The notes: a model not told the origin generated them from the letters alone. DNA of 46,801 nucleotides from SXRF01 sp964624555 (GCA_964624555.1 CAZUXB010000015.1:1-46801); one strand, 5' to 3'. Counted from the stretch's first letter, positions 34,654-43,051 are shown. A program made the numbers and translations.

Positions 34654-35064
34654 ATGCAAAAACGGATATATGTTAATCCATCTTCTTCCAACGTTCTCTT
34701 TATGCCGAGCGTGTATAACGATGCGATGACGCTGCTTTACGAAGCCCAGGATTATTTTTCCCAATTCGGCGATGATGACCAGACTAAAATAGCCAGCAAC
34801 TTACGTCCACTTTATAATTGCGAAATGTCACGTATTACTTTGCGCCTTTCCTGCATAATGTCATGGATTCTTGCGAAACGCTCGGTTCTTGCCGGGGAGA
34901 TTCCGGAGGCTCAATCTGTGCGTTATGGCCTTGAATTCCAGAATATATGCCTTGTGGATAATAGGGTTTTACATGGGATACTGCCATCCTATGTTTGTTA
35001 CCTCTTAGACAGCACCCTTGAATTATACGAGCGCGTGCTCCGTCTTGATTCGCAGATGGCATAG
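34654..35064 (+). CDS. rcdA: RcdA-like regulator of CtrA degradation (DUF1465)
   Basis: A 136-residue helical protein of the DUF1465 family. FMPSVYNDAMTLLYEAQDYF, CEMSRITLRLSCIMSWILAKRSVLAGEI and the following EAQ segment match the conserved core of RcdA, the Caulobacter adaptor that helps ClpXP destroy CtrA. The stop codon TAG is part of the TA target site and first base of the 268-bp inverted-repeat element, so the C-terminus may have been shortened by the insertion. It lies opposite to addA and addB, splitting that pair. Confidence 0.85.
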   Translation: MQKRIYVNPSSSNVLFMPSVYNDAMTLLYEAQDYFSQFGDDDQTKIASNLRPLYNCEMSRITLRLSCIMSWILAKRSVLAGEIPEAQSVRYGLEFQNICLVDNRVLHGILPSYVCYLLDSTLELYERVLRLDSQMA

Positions 35065-35333
35065 GGCGTGTGGACATACAATTTTCTGTTTTTCGTTCGT
35101 AGCAAAAAAGCCTTAGTAATAGGAAGGCTGCGCGGGTCGTAGTGGTTCTACGGACAAGCAGCCTGACGCAGTAATAAGGCTTTTTTGCCGAACCCGCAAG
35201 GGCAGCGTATATTTTCCTGCCTGCGGTGTTAAAGCCCTTGCTCGTAGCGTAAACTATGCGCGGCGGGCTTTGCCTAGCAGGCAGAAAAATATCCTGCTGC
35301 GAAAAACAGAAAATTGTATGTCCACACGCCCTA
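35062..35333. mobile_element. 268-bp MITE-like element with TA target duplication
   Basis: Left terminal repeat 35064-35095 and right terminal repeat 35300-35331 are perfect 32-base inverted copies (starting GGGCGTGTGGACATACAATT). TA flanks both ends, the hallmark of IS630/Tc1-mariner insertion. The interior holds two further nested hairpins: AAAAAAGCCTTA with TAAGGCTTTTTT, and ATATTTTCCTGCC with GGCAGAAAAATAT. It is too short for a transposase. It lies between the rcdA stop and the addB stop. Confidence 0.9.
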
Positions 35334-35336
35334 GCT

Positions 35337-38267
35337 TTAAACAACCTCCCATTCTTTCCTGCGGGTCAGATGCTCATAATCATTGTAACTGATAAGTGAA
35401 CCATCGGTTTGTGCTTTATATGCTGTTTCCGGGCCATCAAATTTACGGATAAGCTCTTCCAGCATCGTCTTGGTTTGGTTGGTATCACTTTCCACACTGG
35501 TTATCTCGCATTTCACCTCATTACCGGATAATTTCCAATATTCCATTTGTGATACAGGCTCTGCCACTATATTTTCCGGCAACTGCCCATATTGAACAAT
35601 CAGCGCTTCCAGCGGCAGCTGGTTGGAAACACCATTCTCGCGGTCACGTTTACTGGGGATTGCCCCGGTCTTGTAATCTACAATGGAATATCCGCCGGAT
35701 TTTAATTTTTCCAGCCTGTCGATGCGCGTACTTAGCGTAAAAGGTTTATTATCAACAGTGAATTCCCAACTGGCAGCAATTTCACTATGCACTGTTTCTA
35801 TATCATGACGGCGGTTTTTTTCTTCATTGCACAACCATCCGGCCATCGCCACAAAACGCGGCCACCACAAACAGGCAACTGCTGGCCGGTCAATAAAATC
35901 GGCGAATGCTGTCTGTCCTGCCTCTAGTAATTTATCATTTAATTCTGTGTCACCGGGCAATGCAGCAGGAAATGACCTGGTAAAAATTTCCAGTGCTTTA
36001 TGGACCAGGTTGCCGAAATCCGCCGCATCTGGTTCGCGGTCAATTTCGTCGAGTTTTTTCAGGTTAAGAATATAGCGGGCATATACCACGTAAGGGTCTT
36101 TAAGCCAGTTGTCTATGGCAGTAACCCGTAATTTGCGTGGGCGTGACTCCAGGGGCGGAGTTGGTTCCGGTGCGGCAAGCGGGGCGATTGGTTCCGGCTT
36201 CTCCAGTATGTTCTTTGCCTGCAAAAAATAATTTTCCTGGTTCATTCCTGAGAAAAATTCTACTATGCGCCCACCAAGCAAAGTTTGCAGCCTTACCCAC
36301 CAGCGCGAGGCAATGGTTGGTGTCCCTTCAACTTTCCTGGCTCTGGTTAGCAGCACTTCAGGCGCGGATAATTGCATAGTAAAATCATGCGCGCTCTGGC
36401 CAATTTCCCGTTCTTTTGAGGGTAGCCCGAACTCTGCCCGCTGCGGCCTGCTCATCCACGGGTCTGGTTGTGAAATTTGCGGCCATGTCCCTTCATTAAG
36501 GCTCCCTAAAATCACCAGGTCATAACTTTGCAACCTCGCTTCCATTGGGCTTAAAATATGCAACCGTGGGTGCAAACCTATTGTTGAGTGATAGGTTTCA
36601 CTGGAAAGCAGAGTATCAAATAATGCCGGATAGGTAAGGGTATCAATTGGCAGTAATATATCAGCCTGCATATTCCACCCGGCAATTATTTCAGCCAGCG
36701 CATTTCCTGCTTCTCCTGCCCATAGCCGCTGTCCGCCATTTTGCGTATCGCTACTGGCCAGCCATTCGCAAAAGCTGATATGTTCGCTAATAAGTTGCTG
36801 CAGATTTTTATTTTGATGAGGCGCGAATAAAGCAGAGAATGGGGCAGAGTTCTTTTCCAGTTCTTCAAGAAAATTTATAAGTTCTGGTGATGAGTTTTTA
36901 TTGGCAATAGCTGCCTTGCGTAAACCGGTGATACCATCTGCACGGCGTATCCCCCGTAATAATAATATTTCCAGTTCACGCGATACACGCCGACACCGGG
37001 CAGTATCTGTTCCTGCCGCTGCTAACGGATGGCGTAAAACCGCAAGCAGTGCCGATGGCGCAAAGCGTGACGCCACCATTTCCGCTACCAGGCGCAGGAA
37101 ACAGGCCGGAGGGGAAGATATCAGTGGTTTGCCCGCCGAATCATCGACTGTAATTCCAAACCTTTGCAACTGGACAGAAACCATGCGTGCGAGTATCCTG
37201 TCCGGAGTTATCAGGGCCGCAGTTTTTTGTGGGGTATCCAGTGTTTTGCGCATAGCAACGGCTATCGCCCTTGCCTCATCGAGCAATGTATCTGCTTCTA
37301 ATAATTTTATTCCATCCAGCGCCCGCGGTTCCGGCAGGTTTATATTGGCCCAGTCAGAAGTAACCGCCGGGGGGGAAAATATGGTACGGATATATTTTTC
37401 TTTTTGCTCATTACTGCCGGATTCTGTTTCTTCACACAAATATGCTATTTTGTAATGTTCTACTTCCAGCTTTTCTAACAATTTCTTTAAGCCATATTGG
37501 GGATGGGTTTCTCCAACCTGCTCCCATTCGGCTTTTGCCATTTTTATATCAAGTGCCGGAAGTATAACTTTGCCTTTTGGTAATGCTGCTATAACCTTTA
37601 ACAAGGCAGCGGTAGCAGGCTGGCTTCCGGTTGATCCTGCGGCAATAACCGGATATTCAGGCGGTGATTTTTTCCAAGCTTCTGCCAGGGCATATAATAG
37701 CTGGTTGCGGTGGATAACGATATCTTCCGCCCCCTCTTCCTCTAACAATATTGGCCAATGCCGTGATATTATCATAAGGAAATCGAGGGTTTGCTGCCAA
37801 TGGCTGGCCAGGTTTTCCGGAGCCAGTTCCGCCAGCCGGTCAAAACTTAGTCCTTCGCGGTTTACCTCATCCATAAGCTTTGCAAGTTGCCGTGCTAATT
37901 CGGCGGCCTGCCTGGCTGCTCCACCGCCCTGGTTTTGTTGGAAGCGCATGATCAGTTGCATTAATAAAAAATGGCGGCGCACCTTATCTACCGGTTGTTT
38001 TGACTGGGTATAGGATAAAGCCGTATCCTGAAACAAAGCATCATCTTCAATTTCCCCGATAGGTTGTATTCTGGGCAAAAGTGTTGGTTTCCCGCCTGTA
38101 CAATCAAGGAAAGCATCGCGCAAGGCCCTGCATGAGCGGCGGTTAGGGAGCAATATAAGGATTTTGGGGTATTCTGCCCTGTCATAAGATTTCAACACAA
38201 AATCAGCCAATAGGTGTAAAAACCGGCTATTTTGTGGTAAAGTAAAACAATTAGTGGCTGAATTCAT
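35337..38267 (-). CDS. addB: AddB helicase-nuclease subunit
   Basis: A 976-residue alphaproteobacterial AddB. ILILLPNRRSCRALRDAFLD near residue 35 is the inactivated helicase start, DLVILGSLNEGTWPQ and DPWMSRPQRAEFGLP lie in the middle, and the C-terminal RecB-type nuclease has YSIVDYKTGAIPSKRD. It forms the Chi-recognising partner of AddA. The 3' end abuts the 268-bp element; the usual direct junction with addA is broken by that element and rcdA. Confidence 0.92.
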   Translation of the reverse strand: MNSATNCFTLPQNSRFLHLLADFVLKSYDRAEYPKILILLPNRRSCRALRDAFLDCTGGKPTLLPRIQPIGEIEDDALFQDTALSYTQSKQPVDKVRRHFLLMQLIMRFQQNQGGGAARQAAELARQLAKLMDEVNREGLSFDRLAELAPENLASHWQQTLDFLMIISRHWPILLEEEGAEDIVIHRNQLLYALAEAWKKSPPEYPVIAAGSTGSQPATAALLKVIAALPKGKVILPALDIKMAKAEWEQVGETHPQYGLKKLLEKLEVEHYKIAYLCEETESGSNEQKEKYIRTIFSPPAVTSDWANINLPEPRALDGIKLLEADTLLDEARAIAVAMRKTLDTPQKTAALITPDRILARMVSVQLQRFGITVDDSAGKPLISSPPACFLRLVAEMVASRFAPSALLAVLRHPLAAAGTDTARCRRVSRELEILLLRGIRRADGITGLRKAAIANKNSSPELINFLEELEKNSAPFSALFAPHQNKNLQQLISEHISFCEWLASSDTQNGGQRLWAGEAGNALAEIIAGWNMQADILLPIDTLTYPALFDTLLSSETYHSTIGLHPRLHILSPMEARLQSYDLVILGSLNEGTWPQISQPDPWMSRPQRAEFGLPSKEREIGQSAHDFTMQLSAPEVLLTRARKVEGTPTIASRWWVRLQTLLGGRIVEFFSGMNQENYFLQAKNILEKPEPIAPLAAPEPTPPLESRPRKLRVTAIDNWLKDPYVVYARYILNLKKLDEIDREPDAADFGNLVHKALEIFTRSFPAALPGDTELNDKLLEAGQTAFADFIDRPAVACLWWPRFVAMAGWLCNEEKNRRHDIETVHSEIAASWEFTVDNKPFTLSTRIDRLEKLKSGGYSIVDYKTGAIPSKRDRENGVSNQLPLEALIVQYGQLPENIVAEPVSQMEYWKLSGNEVKCEITSVESDTNQTKTMLEELIRKFDGPETAYKAQTDGSLISYNDYEHLTRRKEWEVV

Positions 38268-38342
38268 AGTATTTTAACCTCTGAAGGGTATAAATAATCT
38301 ATTATTTATCTAATGACCATCAGGAAAATTCCGTATTAAATC

Positions 38343-39986
38343 ATGACCGCAATAGCAAAGAAAATTACCGATCTGGTAAACAATGAATTGTCCCTGTTGT
38401 GGATGGCGCACCATAATGTCGGCCTTGAGGGTTACATGTGCCTTTACACTAACGCAGAGCAGACCCCTTTCCGCAGTAAGGAAGGCGGCTTGCAATTCTG
38501 GTTTGGCCCTAATGACAACCAGGCAGCAATCAATTACATATTGGAGCATTACAATAACGGCCGCCTGCCCAACAGCCCATTATTACTAAATCCCATTGTC
38601 CACCGAAAAAATCCTGACGATACCTATACACCACTTGGTTCCGGTGTTATCTGGTGTACCGGGCTTAGCCTTGGTGTTGATGTGTTTAGTGACCATCCAA
38701 GCGAACGTTTCCATAGCCTTGGTATATTTACTGGCCATTTTCAACGTGGTGAAAATAACCGTGCCGGTATCAAGGTTTTAGGATTTGCTGACAGCATCCA
38801 GCAACCAAAAGAGGATGGCCGGACTGTTACCTGCTGCCAGGAATTATACGAGCTTGCCGATATTAAATGCGACCAGTATGCGCTGTCTTATTTCCTGTCG
38901 GGAATAAATTACCTGACCAATAACGGTTTGTTTGAGCAGCCTAATATTGAAGAATTATTTCCCAGTGATGTTGAACTTGATGCGGCCTTTATTAAGGAGC
39001 ACAGTGTTTCAGCTACAAGTATCATGGATTCAGCAAAATGCTGGAATGCTTATGACCGGCATCATTCTTTATATAAAAAATTCGGCAATGATATCAGCCA
39101 TATTGATGAAAACCTCCGTTTCTTTAATATGGTGGCCCGCGATGTTGCATTGTTTGATGCAACCGGAACAGCCAGGGAAAGTGCCGAAAATACATTTGAT
39201 TTCATAGTTCATGGCCTTATCCCGCGGGGGGCAGTAACTTTAATTGCTGCGGCTGGTGGTACAGGAAAAAGTTCGGTTGCCCATAAACTTTGTGCAATTG
39301 CAGCTTCAGATTATCCGGCAGACGCCGAACAGCCGAAATGGCTTGGGCAAACGGTTGATATCCACAAATGCAAGGGTATAAGTATATTTTTCTCCGGTGA
39401 GGATGGGCCTCAGATATTCAATGCCCGCTCCGCCATTCTTGATCCTGAGGGAAAAGCCAAACGCATTATGTTCCAGCGTACAGATTTTGGTGAAGGTGTC
39501 AGTTTTGCCCAGCATTTACGCAATCTGCATAAGATACCAGATGTTCCGATTATTGTAGTTGACCCTGCCCGCAAATACCTGATTGGTGATGAGAACGAAG
39601 CCAGTGCTGTGAGCGAATTCTTTGACGCTTTGGAAAATTTTGCAATTGAAAAAAATACTGCTGTTGTTGTTATTCACCACCTGCAGAAAGGTGCATCGCC
39701 TAAAACCAGCCTGGAAGCGATAGATATGCTGAGCGGATCTCAGGTTTTTGTTGACCGCCCGCGTGTTGTAATCGGCATGTTCCGTGATGGTCCCTACACG
39801 GTAGTTGGCCTTGCAAAAAACAATATACCTCCAAATTTCGGTATGATGGTTGGGGAGCGTGTATTTGCCCGCGATCCGGAAACTCTCTCCCTTGTCTGGC
39901 TACCGGGCAAGGCAGGTATACGCAACGCCCCCCTCAGCCACGAAGAGCTGGAAGAGCTGGCCAAAAAATCCAATAATAACGAGTAA
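38343..39986 (+). CDS. RepA-like AAA ATPase with unknown N-terminal domain
   Basis: A 547-residue protein. The C-terminal half is a RecA-fold ATPase of the plasmid RepA/AAA_25 type: LIAAAGGTGKSSVAHKL is Walker A (residues 305-311), IIVVDPARKYL is Walker B, with TAVVVIHHLQKGAS and SGSQVFVDRPRVVIGMFRD after it, the typical hexameric helicase layout. The first 290 residues have no domain I recognise. No plasmid or phage gene is near, so this looks like a chromosomal relative or a relic of an element. CAGGAAAATTC lies before the ATG; divergent from addB. Confidence 0.75.
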   Translation: MTAIAKKITDLVNNELSLLWMAHHNVGLEGYMCLYTNAEQTPFRSKEGGLQFWFGPNDNQAAINYILEHYNNGRLPNSPLLLNPIVHRKNPDDTYTPLGSGVIWCTGLSLGVDVFSDHPSERFHSLGIFTGHFQRGENNRAGIKVLGFADSIQQPKEDGRTVTCCQELYELADIKCDQYALSYFLSGINYLTNNGLFEQPNIEELFPSDVELDAAFIKEHSVSATSIMDSAKCWNAYDRHHSLYKKFGNDISHIDENLRFFNMVARDVALFDATGTARESAENTFDFIVHGLIPRGAVTLIAAAGGTGKSSVAHKLCAIAASDYPADAEQPKWLGQTVDIHKCKGISIFFSGEDGPQIFNARSAILDPEGKAKRIMFQRTDFGEGVSFAQHLRNLHKIPDVPIIVVDPARKYLIGDENEASAVSEFFDALENFAIEKNTAVVVIHHLQKGASPKTSLEAIDMLSGSQVFVDRPRVVIGMFRDGPYTVVGLAKNNIPPNFGMMVGERVFARDPETLSLVWLPGKAGIRNAPLSHEELEELAKKSNNNE

Positions 39987-39998
39987 AAAAGCCCGATG

Positions 39999-40139
39999 TT
40001 ATACGTTATTGTTTACTGGAGCACGGCGGTCACAAGGGCTGCCTTCTGCGCCAACACATGGGCTTTTCAGGTCAGGCTGTGCCATAGAGCAGGCAGACAG
40101 TGTAGCAAGCAGGGCTGTAACCAGTAGTAATTTTTTCAT
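39999..40139 (-). CDS. 46-residue small lipoprotein
   Basis: A very short gene: MKKLLLVTALLATLSA then lipobox Cys17, followed by a 29-residue mature tail with two more Cys. The signal peptide is a textbook lipoprotein type, and AGGAGATGATT precedes the ATG. Entericidin-like in size but not clearly a member. It points back toward the RepA-like ATPase gene with 12 bases between the stops. Confidence 0.7.
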   Translation of the reverse strand: MKKLLLVTALLATLSACSMAQPDLKSPCVGAEGSPCDRRAPVNNNV

Positions 40140-40211
40140 AATCATCTCCTAATAATAACCTATATTTACTTATACTTTTTACAAAATTTTTCTTTACAGA
40201 AAAACTTTGAA

Positions 40212-40260
40212 GTTACGCTCGCTACGCGGCGCAAAATCGCGCTTTCGGCTTGCGATTTTC
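40212..40260. repeat. GAAAATCGC repeat, copy 1
   Basis: Read on the minus strand it goes GAAAATCGCAAGCCGAAAGC then GCGATTTT, with a CGCCGCGTAGCGAGCG tail. A second, diverged copy in opposite orientation lies at 42299-42345. AAAATCGC and GCGATTTT form a stem. Confidence 0.55.
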
Positions 40261-40306
40261 ATACTCATTCTGGAGAAAAATTATCCAGAATGAGTATAAT
40301 TTTTTT
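40261..40306 (+). terminator. intrinsic terminator, plus direction
   Basis: ATACTCATTCTGGA pairs perfectly with TCCAGAATGAGTAT (14 bp), followed by seven T. It reads as a plus-strand terminator. Its right half is also the 3' end of the convergent Trm112-like gene, so that gene's stop lies in the loop. Confidence 0.7.
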
Positions 40307-40475
40307 CCAGATGCCGGGCTTCTTCCACCAGCATTATCGGTATTCCATCACGGATGGGGTAAGCAAGGCTGGCCTTTTCGCTTATCAATTCCTGTTTTTG
40401 TTCGTCATAACGCAACCCTCCCTTTGATAAGGGACAAACCAGTATATCCAGGAGTTTTTTATCAATTTTGCTCAT
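40281..40475 (-). CDS. Trm112-like / UPF0434 small protein
   Basis: A 64-residue protein beginning MSKIDKKLLDILVCPLSKGGL and including AYPIRDGIPIMLVEEAR, the UPF0434 (Trm112p-like) signature. Members help methyltransferases fold. The start is at 40475 because AAGGG lies just before that ATG; an upstream ATG at 40490 adds five residues. The last codons and stop lie in the terminator hairpin of the opposite strand. Confidence 0.88.
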   Translation of the reverse strand: MSKIDKKLLDILVCPLSKGGLRYDEQKQELISEKASLAYPIRDGIPIMLVEEARHLEKNYTHSG

Positions 40476-40591
40476 AATACCCTTATTCACATACCTGTAT
40501 AATGTAATCGTTTTTTATCTAAAGTAAAGGCTTGCAAAATAGAAAATAATGAATATTATCGCCCTCCTTAACTGCCCAATACTTCTTATAA

Positions 40592-40666
40592 GCGGGAGTA
40601 GCTCAGGGGTAGAGTACGACCTTGCCAAGGTCGGTGTCGAGGGTTCGAATCCCTTCTCCCGCTCCA
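40592..40666 (+). tRNA. tRNA-Gly (GCC)
   Basis: A complete 75-base tRNA with acceptor GCGGGAG and CTCCCGC, D-arm AGCTCAGGGGTAGAGTA, anticodon loop TTGCCAA (GCC at 40624-40626) and T-arm GGGTTCGAATCCC. The 3' CCA is encoded. The common false protein with MEREKGFEPSTPTLARS on the reverse strand comes from this gene. Confidence 0.97.
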
Positions 40667-40734
40667 TTTTTTCATTATTAGTCAAATATTTATTCACAAT
40701 CAGTCTCTGTAACAAAAACTTCACAAGCCTTGCC

Positions 40735-40762
40735 TTGCTTGGAATATAGCAATTGCTATAAT
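40735..40762 (+). promoter_or_regulatory. promoter with perfect 16-bp palindromic operator
   Basis: TTGCTT (40735-40740) and TATAAT (40757-40762) are 16 bases apart. The perfect palindrome TATAGCAATTGCTATA covers 40745-40760 and overlaps the -10. The downstream XRE-type regulator would be the natural binder. Transcription would start only a few bases before the ATG at 40772, giving a leaderless or nearly leaderless message. Confidence 0.65.
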
Positions 40763-40771
40763 TTTACTGTT

Positions 40772-42265
40772 ATGGAGATAGAACAAACCAGACTCCCGGA
40801 TGATTTTGATTATGCTGAATATAACCGCAGCATAACTTCTCTGCGTAAGTCAAAAGGACTTACCTTGCAGAAGCTTTCTGATAAGGCCAAAGATATGGGA
40901 ATAGATGGTTGTGGCATCAACAATCTGAATTTGGTTGAAAAAGATAGCGCCGCAAACCAGAACAGAACAGCGTTCTGGGTATATCCGATACTTCTGGATT
41001 GCGAAGATAAAACTCCGCAGGGGCTTATTAATGAAGCAGCAGCACTGTCCAAAAAAGATCCTTTGCCAAAAGATATGGGGCAGTTCGGTGCTTCTATTGC
41101 AATTGTTAGGGAGAGCCGTGGCTGGGACCAGAATAAACTGGCGGAAGAACTGGCAAAACTTGCTAAACAAGGCTGCAACAAGAACATAGTTTCCGACATG
41201 GAGAATGGTAGGCCAGTAAACCCTATATGGCCACCGCTGGTTTCCCAAGCTCTTAATTGCAGGCAAAAGACCATGCGGGGCGTTATTGCGGAAGCAGATA
41301 AGGTCGCGGCAACTGATCACAATAAGATACCTGATGACCTTGGAACATTAGGCAAAAATATAACTACAGTAAGGAAAAACAGGGGGTATGAGCGTGAAGA
41401 ACTTGCTGAACATTCCAGGGTAAATATTAAAGTAGTTGCTAAAGCCGAGCGCGGCGAGCCGGTGAGCAAAGAATCGCTGATAAAAATTGCCCACGGCCTT
41501 AAATGCAAGGAGCCGACCATTGCAGGTATCGCCGCCGAGATACATATAATGGATAAAAGACTTGTAGAGCAAACGAAAGGTGACATTGCTGCTGATGATG
41601 CAATAAAACCAGCTTCCACACCCAAACCATCGGCACAAAAAAAGCCAGAAGATTACCTCTCAGCCAACGGCATCAGTGAATATATCGAGGGACTAAGGCA
41701 CGAACAGGCATGGCGGCTAATCAACAAGCATATGATATCGGGAGGGTATACTATTAAAGATATCGCCAGCAAGATACATGTTCCTGATGAGCTGGTAAGA
41801 AAAGCCTATCAGGTTATAAGTAAAGACGAGGCAAAGAGGGCTGAAGCTGTATATCTGAAGGAAGAATACATGCTGGCTATTCCAAAAATCTTTTTAAGGG
41901 AACACGGCAAGCGGAATTATACGGAACTGGAACGCCAGGCTGTGGGAATGCCGGTTCTTTCCATGAAAAATATTTCAGCAGCGCTACAACATTTTGCTTT
42001 ACGTTCAGAACATGAGATAGATGGTCTTGACCAGGTTATGTCACCAAAACAAGCTTATGGTATTGCCAAAAACCGTCTGGGATTTAACTCGCTTGCGGAA
42101 ATGGTCAGCAAATGGGAAAAGGAAACCGGAAAAGGTGGTGGCAAGGGTAGTAAAAATACTATCGGTGATGATGCAATAGATTTATCGGAGAGCAGCTGGG
42201 TTGCCCGTATCGGTGGTAACGATCCAAGGAGCCGTACACGCACCTCCTTCAGCAATAGCTTATAG
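40772..42265 (+). CDS. triple XRE-type helix-turn-helix regulator
   Basis: A 497-residue protein with three tandem Cro/C1-type helix-turn-helix repeats. Each begins with a shared pattern: YNRSITSLRKSKGLTLQKLS, FGASIAIVRESRGWDQNKLA and LGKNITTVRKNRGYEREELA, at about residues 15, 102 and 195. Each is followed by a block ending in I(A/N)EA. Residues after 300 are a helical domain of unknown type with another possible helix-turn-helix (GYTIKDIASKIHVPDELVRKAYQ). I use ATG 40772, not 40730, because the promoter -10 lies between them. No family name comes to mind. Confidence 0.65.
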   Translation: MEIEQTRLPDDFDYAEYNRSITSLRKSKGLTLQKLSDKAKDMGIDGCGINNLNLVEKDSAANQNRTAFWVYPILLDCEDKTPQGLINEAAALSKKDPLPKDMGQFGASIAIVRESRGWDQNKLAEELAKLAKQGCNKNIVSDMENGRPVNPIWPPLVSQALNCRQKTMRGVIAEADKVAATDHNKIPDDLGTLGKNITTVRKNRGYEREELAEHSRVNIKVVAKAERGEPVSKESLIKIAHGLKCKEPTIAGIAAEIHIMDKRLVEQTKGDIAADDAIKPASTPKPSAQKKPEDYLSANGISEYIEGLRHEQAWRLINKHMISGGYTIKDIASKIHVPDELVRKAYQVISKDEAKRAEAVYLKEEYMLAIPKIFLREHGKRNYTELERQAVGMPVLSMKNISAALQHFALRSEHEIDGLDQVMSPKQAYGIAKNRLGFNSLAEMVSKWEKETGKGGGKGSKNTIGDDAIDLSESSWVARIGGNDPRSRTRTSFSNSL

Positions 42266-42365
42266 AGCTGACTAAGCATATAATTGCTTAATCAGCTATG
42301 AAAATCGAGACCGAAAGGCCGATTTTCCGCGCCGTAGGCAGCGTCAAAATGCTGAAAGCATTTTG
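42266..42365 (+). repeat. three consecutive hairpins after the XRE gene
   Basis: AGCTGACTAAGCA / TGCTTAATCAGCT (42266-42297, one mismatch), then AAAATCG / CGATTTT (part of the GAAAATCGC repeat, copy 2, 42299-42345), then CAAAATGCT / AGCATTTTG. No long T-run follows the first, but the stack may end the XRE transcript. Confidence 0.55.
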
Positions 42366-42399
42366 TTATAGCAAATTAATTTTGTATTGTCCTATTATT

Positions 42400-42525
42400 C
42401 CCTCCCCCCTTGCGGGGGAGGGCCAGGGTGGGGGGTAGAGGAATAAGCATACCCCTCACCTGGTTTTTCAAGGACTTGCTTACAGCAAATCCATGAAAAA
42501 CCTTCCTCTCCCGCATGGGGAGAGG
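42400..42525. repeat. 126-bp composite hairpin repeat, copy B
   Basis: Same orientation and length as the copy at 27736-27861. The central hairpin is identical; the flanking CCCTCCCCCC arms differ at a few bases. It lies between the convergent XRE and potassium-channel genes. Confidence 0.8.
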
Positions 42526-42580
42526 AGATAAATGAATACGTCAATATTAAGTTAGTTTGCTATAGTTAACTATAAATACC

Positions 42581-43051
42581 CTAACTCTTTTTTTTGGGTG
42601 CCTGTGACCAGAATTTTTCCATGGTCAGGAAGGTAAAGGATATAGTCCAGCCTATTACGAGCAGGCCATTCAGGACTTCGGCACCAACCAGCATTCTTAA
42701 ATGGCTGGTTGGCAGGAGGTCGCCGATTCCCAGAGATGTATAGGTCGCGGCTGAAAAATACAGGCAATCAAAAAAACTTTCTATACTTACCCCATAATCC
42801 CTGCCCTGGCCTATTATTGCGCCAAGCGTGGTATAGTTCTCTATCAGAAAATAGGCCAAAGCATATACCCATATACCTATTATATGGGCAATGAATATCG
42901 GAATACCAATTAACATAACGCGCAGGCGGGGAGCCAAATTTAGTTTAGGAAGAATGTTCCACACTTTGCCAAGTATTTCATACATCGATATCCAGCTGAT
43001 AAAAATCAGCACAGAACTTATTACGGATACAATAATAAAATTAGCCAGCAT
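42581..43051 (-). CDS. two-pore-helix potassium channel family protein
   Basis: A membrane protein of about 156 residues with three to four hydrophobic segments. The pore loop FFDCLYFSAATYTSLGIGDLLP carries TSLGIGD where the consensus is T-x-G-Y/F-G-D, followed by a last helix (LNGLLVIGWTISFTFL). No RCK or other regulatory domain is attached. Start is ATG 43051 after AGGATGTGTG; a GTG lies just before it. Selectivity for potassium is inferred from family. Confidence 0.8.
   Translation of the reverse strand: MLANFIIVSVISSVLIFISWISMYEILGKVWNILPKLNLAPRLRVMLIGIPIFIAHIIGIWVYALAYFLIENYTTLGAIIGQGRDYGVSIESFFDCLYFSAATYTSLGIGDLLPTSHLRMLVGAEVLNGLLVIGWTISFTFLTMEKFWSQAPKKKS

Noticed and set aside
34835..35344. 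169-codon minus-strand frame between addA and addB
   Set aside because: It runs across rcdA antisense and the inverted-repeat element; composition is odd and no motif is present.
40515..40724. Reverse-strand frame with MEREKGFEPSTPTLARS
   Set aside because: It is the well-known false protein read from the opposite strand of a tRNA gene (tRNA-Gly here).
40592..42265. Integrated element at tRNA-Gly
   Set aside because: No integrase, no repeat of the tRNA 3' end downstream, and gene content to the right is ordinary (uvrC).
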